Below, piece after piece: positions 19,725-30,304 of a stretch of DNA of 64,000 bases (positions within the stretch are counted from its first letter, which is position 1; every line of letters begins with the position of its first letter). The notes under the pieces were generated by a model. It saw nothing but the letters and a program-made list of their open reading frames with translations, did no database searches and was not told where the DNA came from. Made by a program: the position numbers and the translations under genes. Source of the DNA: Streptomyces endophytica (GTDB lineage Bacteria; Actinomycetota; Actinomycetes; Streptomycetales; Streptomycetaceae); assembly GCF_026153355.1 (NCBI RefSeq), contig NZ_CP110636.1, forward strand, positions 2,976,001 to 3,040,000, given 5' to 3'.

Positions 19725-22700
19725 TCACACCAACGGGGCCGCGGGTGGTGCCCCCGAGGACTGGGCGGCTCGCTGGAGCGCGCTGGCGAGCAGGGCGAGG
19801 TCCGTCGGGCCGTTGCCCAGCTCGCGCAGCGGGCGGCGGGTCGGCGGATCGCCCATCCGCTGCCACTCCAGCGGGACGACCGTCGGCCGGAGCGTGGACG
19901 TACGGGGTATCCGGCCGGTCACCCGGCCGGCCTGGAACGGAGTGGCGGAGCCGTCCGCCGCGCGGAGGAGCCGTCCGCGGCCGGCCGGGGCGGGCTCGGA
20001 CGCGTCGTCCGACGTGCCCAACTCGACGCGGAGTGCGGCAAGTTCACTGGTTGCGGTGTCGGCCGTGCGGTCCGGGTGGCCGGTCGAGGCTATGAGGTGG
20101 ACGCCGAGCGCCGCCCCGTCCCGGGCCACCGCCTCCAGTGCGCGCACCACGGAGCCGGCGGCCGGGCGGCCGGGGCTGCCGAGCGCCGGGGCGACCAGAG
20201 CGTCGAAGTCGTCGACCAGGATGAAGAGGCGCGGCATCGGGGCCGTGGGGTCGGCGGGGTGGGCAGGGCGGCTGCGGGGGTGGCGTCGGGGTCGGGTTCG
20301 GAGGTGGCTGGGGTGGGTGTCTGGGCTCCGGGGCGGGAGCGGAGACGGAGGGTGCCCGTGCTCGCCAGGGTGCCGGTGTCGGAGGGCTCCGCCGCCGCTG
20401 TGCCGCCTCCTTCGTTACGGCAACGATTACGGAGCGTGATAAGTTCCTGCTCTCCGTGATGATTTCCGTACGGTGTGTAGTCGGCGGTTCCGGAGGGCTG
20501 GGAGGGGTCGGGGGCGGGGTTGTGGGAGGCGTTGTCGCGGTGGGCGCCGGGCTCGGGGGGCGGCGCGTCGGCGGCGCGTCGTACCTCTCGGTGTGCGTCT
20601 CGCCGTAGGTGCCGTAGGTACGGGCTTGCGGTGCGGTGGCCGCGGAACCTTGTGCACCGGTGCTTTGTGCAACGGTGCCTGGTGCGCCGCCCCCTTGTGC
20701 GCCGCCGCCTGGGGCGCCGGCACCTGGTGCTCCCTGCGCGGCGCGGGCCTCGCCCGTACGGCTGTCAGCGGTACGGCCTTCTCCCGTGCGGCCTTCGGTG
20801 GTGCGGCGGGGGCGATGACGCGGGGGGACGGGAGGTGTGTGGCGCGCCATTCGGTGAAGGGGGTGCCGGACAGTATTTCGGTGCGGCGTTTGAGTTCGGA
20901 GGAGAGGGCCTGGGCGAACTCGCGCATGCGGACCGGGTCGGACGCGGCGAGGTACGTCGTGACGTGCGGCAGGTCGGTACACACCCGCAGGCCCTCGCCG
21001 CGGTCGGTGCCGCCGCCGTCCACCAGCACCAGGGACAGCAGGTCGGGGCGGTCGGCGGCGGCGAGGGAGGCCGCCAGGGAGCGGAGGAGTTCGGTTTTGC
21101 CGCCGGCGGCGGGGCCCTGGACGAGGAGGGGGCGCCCTCGGCGGCCAGGTCGGCGCACACCGGTCCGTGCGGTCCGGCGCCCAGTACGGCGGTGGCGCCG
21201 GGCCGGTCGGCGTCCAGGGTGGCGGCCCAGCGGGCCATCAGGGAGGCGGGGGTGGCGCGGGCCAGCCCGAGTTCGTCCAGGAGTCGGGCCGTCGCGGGCA
21301 GCGGGACGGCCGCGCGGGGCGTCGCGCGGCCGCCGCCGGCCGTGGTGGTCTCGGCCTCGCGCAGCGGCGCCAGGGCCCGGGCGAACCGCTCGGCCCAGGC
21401 GGCGGAGACCGCGTCGACCGTGGCGATCGTGCCGTTCGGCCCGGAGCCGGGCTGGACGACGCGCACCGCGGTGGCAACGTCGCCGCTGAGGACGGCCACC
21501 GCGCCGCACTCCCCGAAGGCCGGCGACGCGGCCCGGGCCGCCTCGTACGTGGCGGCGAGGGGAAGGCGGGGGAGGCGGCCGGGGTTTCGGCCAGGCAGAG
21601 GAGGTGGACGCCGGCGGCCGCGCCGGCCGTGGCCAGCCGCGCGGTGGTCTCGCGGAGTGCGGACGAGCCGGGGTCGCCGTCGACGATCAGGAGGGTGAAC
21701 GGTCCCTGGTGGCGGGCGGCGGCCAGGGCGATCTCGGCGCGTTCGGCGCTGGCCCAGCCGGGGCCGAGCGGGCAGTCGTCGAGCCGTCGCATGAGTTCGG
21801 CGGTGCGGGCGGTGGCCTGTTCCTTGTCATGGGCGAGCAGCAGCCGGCAGTCCTGGCCGTGGGCCGGACGGAGGTGTGGCAGCCAGCCGAGCCAGGACCA
21901 GTCAGCGACCCGTTCCTCGGTGGTGCGCGCCCGGTCGGTGCTGATCAGCACGATGTCCAGGGTGGCGGGGGAGTGCAGGGCGGCGAGCTGGGCGATGGCG
22001 GAACGGGCGAGTCCGGCGAGGCGGGCGCGCGGCCCGGCCAGGCCGAGGGAACCGGCCCGGCGCAGCCCGATGGTGACGGGCAGGGCGGTGCGGCCGCCGT
22101 CGCGGCCGGCCGTGCCCAGCCGGACGGTGAGGGTGTCGGGGTGGTCCGGGCCGCGCTCCCAGAGCCGGGGGCCCGGGCCCAGTGCGGTGAGCAGGATGGC
22201 GGCGGCGTCCGGCCACCGTTCGTCCGGGGCGGTCCCGGAGGCGGCCGGGGACGTCGCTCCGTCACCGGGCGGTACTACGGGGGAGGCCTGGGGTGCGCCG
22301 GACGCCGAGAGCCCCGCTGCCGGGAGGTCGGACGCCGGGAGGTCGTCGTAGGGCCCTTCCGCGGTGGGCCGGCCGCCGGTCAGCCGGCGTGCCCAGGCGC
22401 CGATCCCGCCGCGGCGGCCGCTTTTGCGGGGCGCGGCGCCGTAACGCGCCGCGCCCTCTGCCGCGTCTGCCGCGTCCTCGGCGGGCGCCAGGCTCTGCTG
22501 TCCGCCGTGGGTGCGGTCCTCGCTGCGGATGCCGTGGGTACGGTCCGGGGCGCCGGCAGCCGAGGCGTCGTCCCGGTACCCGGGGGCCGGGTGCTCGCCG
22601 TACGGATACTCGTGGCCCGGTGGGTCGAGGTGCGCGCGGTCGGGATGCGCGCGGTCCGGGCGTTCGCCGTGCGGTTGCGCGTGGCTGGCGGGTCCGGCTC

Positions 22701-23652
22701 CCAGGGCCGGGCCGTGGCCCAGCCCATGAGCCGTGGCGGCGTCCGGGTGCGGCGGTCCGGCCGGGGTGCCGCGCAGTGGGGTGTCGCGCCGGCCGGCCGG
22801 GTCCGGTGACCAGTCCGTACGAGGAGCGGGCACGGGGACGGCCGGTCCCGGGCCCATCGCCGGGGGGTATCCGGAAGCCGGTGCCGGTGCCGGTGCACCG
22901 AGCGCCCCGGCTGCCTCGGCCCCATCAGCTCCGCCAGTCCCGCCACCTTCGTGAGCCTCCGCGATCCTCGCGTACCCGTCTCCCGCCCCTGTGGAGATGC
23001 GCAGCCGGCCCTCGCCGTCGGGGGTGGCCTCCAGGGCGGGGTCCGGGGTGGTGGGGGCGGGCTGCAGGCGGAGGGTGGATTCGCCGATGCGCAGCAGGGC
23101 GCCGGGCGGGAGCGGGGCGGGCAGGTCACCGAGGCCGGTGCCGTCGACGGCGGTGCCGTTCGTGGAGCGCAGGTCGGCGACGTGGACCGAGCCGTCCGGT
23201 TCGACGGTCACGGCGCAGTGCAGCCGGGAGACGTCCGGGTCGTCGAGGGGGACGTCGGCGTCGGCGGAGCGGCCGATGCGGATCTGGCCGCCGTGCAGCA
23301 GATGGACGCCGCCGGCGTCGGGTCCGGAGATGACGCGCAGCCGTGCGGTGCCGTGCGGCAGGCCGTGTGCCGGGGCGGGGCCGGGGCCCTGGAGGGAGAG
23401 CACGGCGCCGTCGATCAGGGGTGGCTCGCCGAGCGCGGCGCGCTGCGGGTCGAGGCGTTCGGTGCCGGCGTAGAGCACGACCGGGCCGCTGCCGCCGCCC
23501 GCGCCGGTGTCCGCGGCCGGACCCGCGACGGATGCCGCGAGGGAGCCGGCGACCGCCGCCAGCGCGGTCCCGGCGGGGGCCGTCACGAGCACGTCGCAGG
23601 CCCGTGTGGTGGGGCCGCTGCGCGGCCCGAGGACGGTCAGCCGGATCTGCAT
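19725..23652 (-). CDS. FHA-domain FtsK/SpoIIIE (EccC-like) ATPase, several frame breaks
   Basis: A protein of about 1,300 residues starting at ATG 23652 (MQIRLTVLGPRSG). Residues of about 1-100 are an EccC/EssC-type N-terminal region. About 105-185 form an FHA domain (IRIGRSADADVPL, VSRLHCAVTV, STNGT), which reads phospho-threonine. A low-complexity linker and a first ATPase-like region follow. A Walker A, GPAAGGKTE, comes after the break at about 21,130, and a Walker B, RLFILVDDFDAL, near 20,220. Frame breaks occur at about 21,565, about 21,132, within the 20,500-20,800 linker and at about 20,270. The gene is divergent from two Ser/Thr kinases, which may phosphorylate its ligands. Confidence 0.72.
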
Positions 23653-24172
23653 CGCCGTCAACGGTCCCTTCTGCCAGGGGCCGGCAGGGGCCGTTCGCTC
23701 CCCCGCCCGCCCGGGCACGTCGGCACGGACAAGTCCCAGGTGCACGTCGCGACAAAGGCCGCGCGCCCCCACCGCTTCGTGCTGGGTGCATCCTCGCACC
23801 TGCGACTGACAACACGCCCGCCGACCGCCACTCCGTGATCTTGTTTTGTCGTGTCCGGACGAAAAAGTGGCTGGTTGCGGGCCGTGTCCGGGCGGATTCG
23901 GAACGTCGTGATCAGCTCCGAATCGTCCCCGTCCGGGAGGTGCGCCGGTCCGCGCGCGGCGGCGGGCGGCACGCAACCATCCGCCCGGAACGTGCGTCTT
24001 CCCACGAGCCCGGACCGCCGGACCGAAAAGCTTGTGCGACGGCGCGGCGGGCCGCAGGCCCTACAGTGGATCGGACGGACCGCGCGACGGTGACCATGAC
24101 CGGACGGCGCGGAGCCGAACGGCCGGTCCGGTGGGCCGGCAGGAGATCCACCACGACCAGGGAGCGCATGAC

Positions 24173-25801
24173 GTGCGGCCGGTAGGCAGCAAGTACCTGC
24201 TTGAGGAGCCGCTGGGACGCGGCGCCACGGGCACCGTCTGGCGTGCCCGCCAGCGGGAGACGGCGGGCGCCGAGGCCGCCGTGGCGGGAGAGCCCGGTGA
24301 GACGGTCGCGATCAAGGTCCTCAAGGAGGAGCTCGCGCACGACGCCGACGTGGTGATGCGCTTCCTGCGTGAGCGCTCCGTCCTGCTGCGGCTCACCCAC
24401 CCGAACATCGTCCGCACCCGCGATCTCGTCGTGGAGGGCGATCTGCTCGCGCTGGTCATGGACCTGGTCGACGGACCGGATCTGCACCGCTATCTGCGCG
24501 ACAACGGCCCCTTCAGCCCGGTGGCGGCCGCCCTGCTCACCGCCCAGATCGCCGACGCGCTGGCCGCCAGCCACGCGGACGGCGTGGTCCACCGCGACCT
24601 GAAGCCGGCGAACGTCCTGCTCGCCGGGTCCGACGGCGGCGGCGAGATGCACCCGATGCTGACCGACTTCGGCATCGCCCGGCTCGCCGACTCCCCGGGC
24701 CTGACCCGCACCCACGAATTCGTCGGCACCCCCGCCTATGTGGCGCCGGAGTCCGCCGAGGGCCGCCCGCAGACCTCCGCGGTGGACATCTACGGCGCCG
24801 GCATCCTCCTGTACGAGCTGGTGACCGGCCGCCCGCCGTTCGCCGGATCGACGGCCCTGGAGGTGCTGCACCGGCACCTGAGCGAGGAGCCGCGCCGCCC
24901 CTCCACGCTCCCCGAGCCGCTGTGGACCGTCATAGAGCGCTGTCTGCGCAAGCGCCCCGAGGAGCGGCCCAGCGCCGAGAACCTCGCCCGTGCGCTGCGC
25001 ACCGTCGCCACCGGCATCGGCGTGCACGCCACCCCGGCCGCGGCCGAGGCCGCGCTGGGCGTCGCCGCACTGCTCGCCCCGGACCCGGCGCCCGCCACCG
25101 TCCCCGGCACCGACGGCGGCCAGGGGAGCGGCGACGCCGACCCCACCCAGGTCCTCCCGTCCGGTGCCGGGTCGTACGACCCGGCCGCGGCGACCAGCGT
25201 GCTGCCCTCGACGGGCGCTCCGGGAGTCCCGGGCGGCCAGGGCGCCGATCCGACCCGGGCGATGCCGCCGGTGCCGCCCATGCCGGCCGGCGCGCCGCCC
25301 GTGGGTGCGCAAGCGCCCGACGGGCCCCATCCGTGGGAGTCCCAGATGCGTGCCGCCCGGGACCGCAACGAGCAGACGCAGGTCCAGTACCTGGACCCGA
25401 ACGAGGACCCGCTGCGCCGCCGTCCGCAGCGCCGCCAGGCCGCGCCCCAGCAGCCGCCGCAGCAGCCCCCGTACCGCCAGCCGGCCCCCGCGCCCTACGC
25501 GCAGGCCCCGCAGCGCCGCCAGGAGCCGCCGCCGCAGCGGTACGAGCCGCAGCGGCCGCCCGCCCCGGAGCCCCGGCCGCGGCGCGAGCCCCGTCAGCGC
25601 AGCGCCAACCCGATGCGGATCCCCGGCCTGGGCTGCCTCAAGGGCTGCCTGGTCACGCTGATACTGCTGTTCGTGGCCGCGTGGCTGATCTGGGAGCTCA
25701 CCCCGCTCCAGGAGTGGATCGGCACGACCCGCGGCTTCTTCGCGCAGATCGGGCACGTGTACAACCAGGTCGAGCGCTTCGTGAACAAGCTCAGCGGCTG
25801 A
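24173..25801 (+). CDS. pkaA: Membrane-anchored Ser/Thr protein kinase (PkaA-like)
   Basis: 542 aa; GTG 24173 lies 8 nt after AGGGAG. Kinase motifs: GRGATGTVW P-loop, VAIK (Lys48), HRDLKPANVLL (Asp142), DFG at 165-167, APE, and a long C-terminal juxtamembrane region rich in Pro, Gln and Arg (about 390-485). A single TM helix (LVTLILLFVAAWLIWEL, about 495-512) leaves a short extracytoplasmic tail without PASTA repeats. Size, order and neighbours (pkaB, prfB) match what I recall of S. coelicolor pkaA. It phosphorylates Ser/Thr on cytoplasmic partners; the divergent FHA protein is a candidate reader. Confidence 0.88.
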   Translation: MRPVGSKYLLEEPLGRGATGTVWRARQRETAGAEAAVAGEPGETVAIKVLKEELAHDADVVMRFLRERSVLLRLTHPNIVRTRDLVVEGDLLALVMDLVDGPDLHRYLRDNGPFSPVAAALLTAQIADALAASHADGVVHRDLKPANVLLAGSDGGGEMHPMLTDFGIARLADSPGLTRTHEFVGTPAYVAPESAEGRPQTSAVDIYGAGILLYELVTGRPPFAGSTALEVLHRHLSEEPRRPSTLPEPLWTVIERCLRKRPEERPSAENLARALRTVATGIGVHATPAAAEAALGVAALLAPDPAPATVPGTDGGQGSGDADPTQVLPSGAGSYDPAAATSVLPSTGAPGVPGGQGADPTRAMPPVPPMPAGAPPVGAQAPDGPHPWESQMRAARDRNEQTQVQYLDPNEDPLRRRPQRRQAAPQQPPQQPPYRQPAPAPYAQAPQRRQEPPPQRYEPQRPPAPEPRPRREPRQRSANPMRIPGLGCLKGCLVTLILLFVAAWLIWELTPLQEWIGTTRGFFAQIGHVYNQVERFVNKLSG

Positions 25802-25988
25802 CGCCGGCCGCCCCGGACCGCCGGTCCCGGGGCGGCTCAGTGGATTTGTCGACTTCTGGCGGGCAATTTCGCTCTCAGAAGTGAAGGTTGCCGCCTTCCG
25901 GGGCACGGAACCCGGTGGCATCCGCGTAGCTTTGACGCCAACCTCAGCCCCCGCAGGACGCTCGGGGGCCCGACACGTCGGAGCAGTT

Positions 25989-27290
25989 TTGGCACGGAAG
26001 ATCGGCAGCCGGTACACCGCCCACCAGATCCTGGGGCGCGGCAGTGCCGGCACGGTATGGCTGGGCGAGGGGCCCGAAGGGGCCGTGGCCATCAAGCTGT
26101 TGCGTGAGGACCTCGCTTCCGACCAGGAGCTCGTCGGCCGCTTCGTGCAGGAGCGGGCGGCGCTGCTGGGCCTTGCGGACCCGCATGTCGTCGGCGTCCG
26201 CGACCTGGTCGTCGACGGCAACGACCTGGCACTGGTGATGGACCTGGTGCGCGGCACCGACCTGCGCACCCGTCTGGAGCGCGAGCGCCGGCTGGCCCCG
26301 GAGGCCGCCGTCGCGATCGTCGCGGACGTCGCCGACGGGCTCGCCGCCGCGCACGCCGCACGGATCGTGCACCGCGACGTCAAGCCCGAGAACGTCCTGC
26401 TGGACATGCAGGGCCCGCTCGGCCCCGGTGGCGCGCACCCCGCGCTGCTCACCGACTTCGGCATCGCCCGGCTCGTCGACTCGCCGCGCCGGACCCTCTC
26501 CCAGGGACCCGCGGCCCAGGGGAGGAGCCACGCCACCAGGGTCATCGGCACCCCCGACTACCTCGCCCCGGAGATCATCGAGGGCCTGCCGCCGCGCGCC
26601 TCGGTGGACATCTACGCCCTCGCGACCGTCCTGTACGAGCTGCTCGCCGGGTTCACGCCCTTCGGGGGCGGCCACCCGGGGGCCGTCCTGCGCCGGCACG
26701 TCACCGAGAGCGTGGCACCGCTGCCCGGCATCCCCGACGAGCTGTGGCAGCTGCTGCTGCAGTGCCTGGCCAAGGCCCCGGCGTCCCGGCTGCGCGCCGC
26801 GGAGCTGGCCGCCCGGCTGCGGGAGCTGCTGCCGGGGCTGGCCGGGATGCCGCCGCTGGACATCGACGAGCCGGAGAGCGACCACCCGGACGACGAGCCG
26901 GACGGCGCGGCCCCGGGGACCCGCGAGGAACCGTTCTACCCGTCGGCGGGCGAGACCGTCCCGCAGCGCGGTGCCGTCCCCCTGGTGCAGGGCTCCGCGC
27001 CGGACTCCAACCGGGAGACGCACACCAGCATGCGGGTGCCCGGCCCCGACGAGCTGGCCGGCGGCGCCCACGGAACCGCCCGGGCCCCGCGGGCGGCCGG
27101 GGAGCGCCGGGCCGGCTCGGCGCGCCACCGGGGCTCCGCGGAGGCGGTGCGCCGCCGCCGGATCAAGCTGGGCGCGGCCGCCGCCGTGGTGGTCGTGGCG
27201 GCCGGTCTGGGCGGCTGGCTGGCCTCCGGGGACGACGACGGCGGCGAGGCCCCGCCGGGCGTGCACCAGTCGGAGCAGGAGACCCCCTGA
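25989..27290 (+). CDS. pkaB: Membrane-anchored Ser/Thr protein kinase (PkaB-like)
   Basis: 433 aa if started at TTG 25989 (ARKIGSRYT follows), which has GGAG 5 nt upstream. A longer frame from 25881 lacks conserved sequence. Motifs: GRGSAGTVW, VAIK (Lys36), HRDVKPENVLL (Asp130), DFG 156-158, APE. An acidic/Pro-rich linker leads to a basic stop-transfer flank and one TM helix near the C-terminus (about 392-412), ending in an acidic external tail. It lies 187 bp after pkaA on the same strand and ahead of a strong hairpin. Symbol assigned from remembered synteny with S. coelicolor. Confidence 0.87.
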   Translation: MARKIGSRYTAHQILGRGSAGTVWLGEGPEGAVAIKLLREDLASDQELVGRFVQERAALLGLADPHVVGVRDLVVDGNDLALVMDLVRGTDLRTRLERERRLAPEAAVAIVADVADGLAAAHAARIVHRDVKPENVLLDMQGPLGPGGAHPALLTDFGIARLVDSPRRTLSQGPAAQGRSHATRVIGTPDYLAPEIIEGLPPRASVDIYALATVLYELLAGFTPFGGGHPGAVLRRHVTESVAPLPGIPDELWQLLLQCLAKAPASRLRAAELAARLRELLPGLAGMPPLDIDEPESDHPDDEPDGAAPGTREEPFYPSAGETVPQRGAVPLVQGSAPDSNRETHTSMRVPGPDELAGGAHGTARAPRAAGERRAGSARHRGSAEAVRRRRIKLGAAAAVVVVAAGLGGWLASGDDDGGEAPPGVHQSEQETP

Positions 27291-27314
27291 CGCGGGCCCC
27301 GGGGCGGCTTCCGG

Positions 27315-27349
27315 CCCGGCCCCGGCAGGCCCGTCCTGCCGGGGCCGGG
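27315..27349 (+). terminator. Terminator after pkaB
   Basis: A perfect 15-bp GC stem (27315-27329 with 27335-27349) with a 5-nt loop lies immediately upstream of the prfB promoter. Confidence 0.7.
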
Positions 27350-27371
27350 TCAGGTTCGCCGTGGTAGCCGT

Positions 27372-27377
27372 TAGGCT
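27372..27377 (+). promoter_or_regulatory. prfB -10 element (probable leaderless transcript)
   Basis: TAGGCT, a good Streptomyces -10 hexamer (TANNNT), ends 7 nt before GTG 27384. The transcript would therefore begin at or next to the start codon. No Shine-Dalgarno lies between them. Confidence 0.5.
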
Positions 27378-27383
27378 GGGTGC

Positions 27384-28490
27384 GTGGCAGTCGTCGATGT
27401 ATCCGAAGAGCTGAAGTCCCTCTCCTCGACCATGGGGTCGATCGAGGCCGTCCTGGACCTCGACAAGATGAGGGCCGACATCGCCGTGCTTGAGGAACAA
27501 GCGGCGGCGCCGTCCCTGTGGGACGACCCCGAGAGCGCCCAGAAGGTCACCAGCCAGCTGTCCTACCTCCAGGGCCAGCTGCGCCGTGCCGAGGAGCTGC
27601 GGGGCCGGGTCGACGACCTCGAGGTGCTCTTCGAGCTGGCCGAGGCCGAGGGCGACGAGGACGCCCGCGCCGAGGCCGAGGGCGAGCTGGCCGACGTCCG
27701 CAAGGCCGTGGAGGAGCTGGAGGTCCGCACCCTCCTCTCCGGCGAGTACGACTCCCGTGAGGCGGTCGTCAACATCCGCGCCGAGGCCGGTGGCGTGGAC
27801 GCCGCCGACTTCGCCGAGAAGCTCCAGCGGATGTACCTGCGCTGGGCCGAGCGGCACGGCTACAAGACCGAGCTCTACGAGACCTCGTACGCGGAAGAGG
27901 CCGGCATCAAGTCGACCACCTTCGCGGTCAACGTCCCGTACGCCTACGGCACGCTCTCCGTCGAGCAGGGCACGCACCGCCTGGTGCGCATCTCGCCGTT
28001 CGACAACCAGGGCCGCCGCCAGACGTCGTTCGCCGGCGTCGAGGTGCTGCCCGTCGTCGAGCAGACCGACCACATCGAGATCGACGAGTCCGACCTGCGG
28101 GTGGACGTGTACCGCTCCTCGGGCCCCGGCGGCCAGGGCGTGAACACCACCGACTCCGCGGTCCGGCTGACGCACATCCCGACCGGCATCGTCGTCTCCT
28201 GTCAGAACGAGCGCTCGCAGATCCAGAACAAGGCGACCGCGATGAACGTCCTCCAGGCCAAGCTCCTTGAGCGCCGCCGCCAGGAGGAGCAGGCCAAGAT
28301 GGACGCGCTCAAGGGCGACGGCGGTAACTCCTGGGGCAACCAGATGCGTTCGTATGTCCTGCACCCGTACCAGATGGTCAAGGACCTGCGCACCGAGTTC
28401 GAGGTCGGCAACCCGCAGGCCGTGCTGGACGGCGACATCGACGGCTTCCTGGAGGCCGGAATCCGCTGGCGCAAGCAGCAGGAGAAGTAG
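27384..28490 (+). CDS. prfB: Peptide chain release factor 2
   Basis: 368 aa, start GTG 27384, probably on a leaderless mRNA. The SPF stop-codon recognition tripeptide is at 204-206 (VRISPFDNQ) and the catalytic GGQ at 249-251 (SGPGGQGVN). It recognises UGA/UAA in the ribosomal A site and triggers peptide release. It is read continuously: the programmed +1 frameshift used by many bacterial prfB genes is absent here. A strong terminator follows. Confidence 0.97.
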   Translation: MAVVDVSEELKSLSSTMGSIEAVLDLDKMRADIAVLEEQAAAPSLWDDPESAQKVTSQLSYLQGQLRRAEELRGRVDDLEVLFELAEAEGDEDARAEAEGELADVRKAVEELEVRTLLSGEYDSREAVVNIRAEAGGVDAADFAEKLQRMYLRWAERHGYKTELYETSYAEEAGIKSTTFAVNVPYAYGTLSVEQGTHRLVRISPFDNQGRRQTSFAGVEVLPVVEQTDHIEIDESDLRVDVYRSSGPGGQGVNTTDSAVRLTHIPTGIVVSCQNERSQIQNKATAMNVLQAKLLERRRQEEQAKMDALKGDGGNSWGNQMRSYVLHPYQMVKDLRTEFEVGNPQAVLDGDIDGFLEAGIRWRKQQEK

Positions 28491-28524
28491 CCCCACGGCC
28501 CCGCGCACGGGCCTTCTGACACCG

Positions 28525-28559
28525 AAACAACTGCCTCCGTCACGGAGGCAGTTGTTTTT
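28525..28559 (+). terminator. Intrinsic terminator of prfB
   Basis: A perfect 15-bp stem (28525-28539 with 28543-28557), 3-nt loop TCA and a T-run (28555-28559). This is one of the few classical U-tract terminators in the window. Confidence 0.85.
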
Positions 28560-28820
28560 GCTGTGGCGGTTTGGTCACAGTCGTATGTCCATGTACCGCC
28601 CAACTCTCAGCAATTCGGGCATCGGGCCTTTATTCGGCCTTGACGTTACCGGCCGTAGTGGGAAGGCTGAGCGCGGCATGCGTATGTTCCGGGGCGCGTG
28701 CAGTAACGGGGAGATGAGTGGCCAGTCGGCATTCGTGGCCGGAACTCGCCTACCCCCAGCGCTGGTCGCCCCGTGCAGCGGTGCACCCATGACGAGTTCA
28801 GCTACTGGGGGTAGCAGTAC
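28560..28820. promoter_or_regulatory. Upstream region of the LAETG protein with 9-bp inverted repeat
   Basis: The 261-bp gap holds no gene. TACCCCCAG (28751-28759) and its exact complement CTGGGGGTA (28805-28813) flank a 45-nt spacer directly before the start codon. The right arm overlaps the purine-rich ribosome-binding site, so pairing would mask it. Regulation is inferred. Confidence 0.4.
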
Positions 28821-29663
28821 ATGACGAAGAAGACGCGGCTGCGCGTGGCGCGCATTGCAGCTGGTGCGGTGATCGCGGCCGGTGCGTCGCTCACCGCCGC
28901 CGGCGCCGCTTCCGCCGCCAGCCCGGGTGAGACCGGCGGCTCCGACGGCGGGATCATCGGCGGCATCATCGGCGGGATCATCGGTGGCGGCGACTCCGGT
29001 GGCGACACCGGCGGCGACTCCGGTGGCGACAACGGTGGTCAGGTCGGCGGCTCGGACGACGGCGGCCAGATCGGCGGCGAGATCGGCGGTTCGGACGACG
29101 GCGGTCAGGCCGGCGGCGAGATCGGCGGTTCGGACGACGGCGGCACCGACAACGGTGGTCAGGCCGGCGGCCAGGACGGTGGCCAGAATGGCGGCCAGGA
29201 CGGCGGCCAGAACGGTGGCCAGAACGGCGGCCAGGCGGGCGGTCAGAACGGCGGCCAGGCCGGCGGTCAGAACGGTGGCCAGAACGGCGGCCAGGCCGGC
29301 GGCAACAACGGCGGCCAGGACGGCGGCAACAACGGTGGCGGCCACAACGGCGGCCAGAACGGTGGCGGCAACAACGGCGGTGGGAACAACGGCGGTGGCA
29401 ACACCGGCGGCGACTCCACCGGCACCGGCACCGACAACGAGGGCTCCAAGCCGGTCGAGCAGCCCGGCAAGGGCAAGGAGCAGATCGCTGACACGCCCGG
29501 CCAGGCCAAGCAGCAGGCGAAGGGCGGGGAGCTGGCCGAGACCGGTTCCTCCGGCACCACCGTCCTGCTGATCGGCGCGGCCACCATGATCGCGGGCGGT
29601 GTCGGCTTCCGTATGCTGCCCCGTCTGATCAACAAGAACGGCGGCGGCGCGGCAGCGGCCTGA
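28821..29663 (+). CDS. LAETG-type sortase-anchored Gly-rich surface protein
   Basis: 280 aa. A Sec signal peptide (residues 1 to about 33, basic MTKKTRLR then Ala-rich, cut near ASA-AS) is followed by about 165 residues of GGQ, GGN, GGD and GGS tripeptide repeats, a short charged segment, then LAETG at 238-242, a hydrophobic helix and a short basic tail. LAXTG with this tail is the cell-wall sorting signal used by Streptomyces class E sortases, so the mature protein should be covalently linked to peptidoglycan. The repeat should be unstructured and hydrophilic. No sortase gene is in the window. Function unknown. Confidence 0.88.
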   Translation: MTKKTRLRVARIAAGAVIAAGASLTAAGAASAASPGETGGSDGGIIGGIIGGIIGGGDSGGDTGGDSGGDNGGQVGGSDDGGQIGGEIGGSDDGGQAGGEIGGSDDGGTDNGGQAGGQDGGQNGGQDGGQNGGQNGGQAGGQNGGQAGGQNGGQNGGQAGGNNGGQDGGNNGGGHNGGQNGGGNNGGGNNGGGNTGGDSTGTGTDNEGSKPVEQPGKGKEQIADTPGQAKQQAKGGELAETGSSGTTVLLIGAATMIAGGVGFRMLPRLINKNGGGAAAA

Positions 29664-29681
29664 CGCTGACGCGGCACCACA

Positions 29682-29713
29682 AGGGCCCGGGACGCACACG
29701 CGTCCCGGGCCCT
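29682..29713 (+). terminator. Terminator after the LAETG protein
   Basis: A perfect 14-bp stem (29682-29695 with 29700-29713) and 4-nt loop ACAC. Confidence 0.7.
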
Positions 29714-29857
29714 CGGCGCATTTCCGGCCGCTGAATATCCCCGGCCACTGCATTCCACCTGCCGACCGTCACCGGGCGAACAGCGCCGTAAGCACTACGT
29801 AACGGAATGGCGGCCCGCTCAAACCTCCACCCGGCCACCGGGCTGCGGCGAGCGCCG

Positions 29858-30052
29858 TCAGACGGTCTGGTGCAGCAGCAGCCCCACCGCGAGCAGCAGG
29901 ACCATCAAAGCCACCAGCATCGCCGGGCTGAGCTGGGCGAACACGCCGCCTGCCTGCTGCTGGAGCCGTTCCCTGCTCGCCCGGCACACGGGGCAGCGGC
30001 CCTCACTCACAGGGGCCGCGCAGTTGGCGCACACCAGTCGGTCGTACGTCAT
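29858..30052 (-). CDS. Small zinc-ribbon, single-TM protein
   Basis: 64 aa. Two CxxC pairs (CANC at 8-11 and CPVC at 20-23) form a rubredoxin-like zinc ribbon, followed by a Gln-rich turn and a single C-terminal TM helix (about 44-61). AAGGAGG lies 5 nt before ATG 30052. The arrangement is that of a tail-anchored zinc-ribbon protein exposing the ribbon in the cytoplasm. It is divergent from ftsE across about 250 bp. Function unknown. Confidence 0.75.
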   Translation of the reverse strand: MTYDRLVCANCAAPVSEGRCPVCRASRERLQQQAGGVFAQLSPAMLVALMVLLLAVGLLLHQTV

Positions 30053-30304
30053 GCGACCTCCTTCTCCACTGCACCAACGCCCCGGAGGGGGCATTGGTTC
30101 CCTCTTCCACTGTGCCAGCTCCCCGGCGGAACGGCGCGCGCCCCGGGATTGTGCGCCCTTTTGTCCCCGTAGGTGCCGTGAAGAACCACACCAACCCCCT
30201 ACGCCGACTGCACCGCCGCGCGAGGTTCGCGTATGGTCACGCACACCGACGGGAGCCGCAACTCGGCAGCCCGTGCCCCTATCCAGGTCGACCGTGGTGC
30301 ATCA
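30053..30304. promoter_or_regulatory. Divergent intergenic region, zinc-ribbon gene / ftsE
   Basis: 252 bp holding the promoters of both genes. No clear -35/-10 pair or repeat was identified. The frame entering ftsE extends to ATG 30233, but those 24 codons are not conserved-looking. Confidence 0.35.

Noticed and set aside
27384..27480. Programmed +1 frameshift in prfB
   Set aside because: The frame is continuous from GTG with no internal UGA.
23912..28508. Long minus-strand frames opposite pkaA, pkaB and prfB
   Set aside because: The plus-strand proteins have complete kinase and release-factor motifs; the antisense frames show only GC-rich codon-shadow composition.
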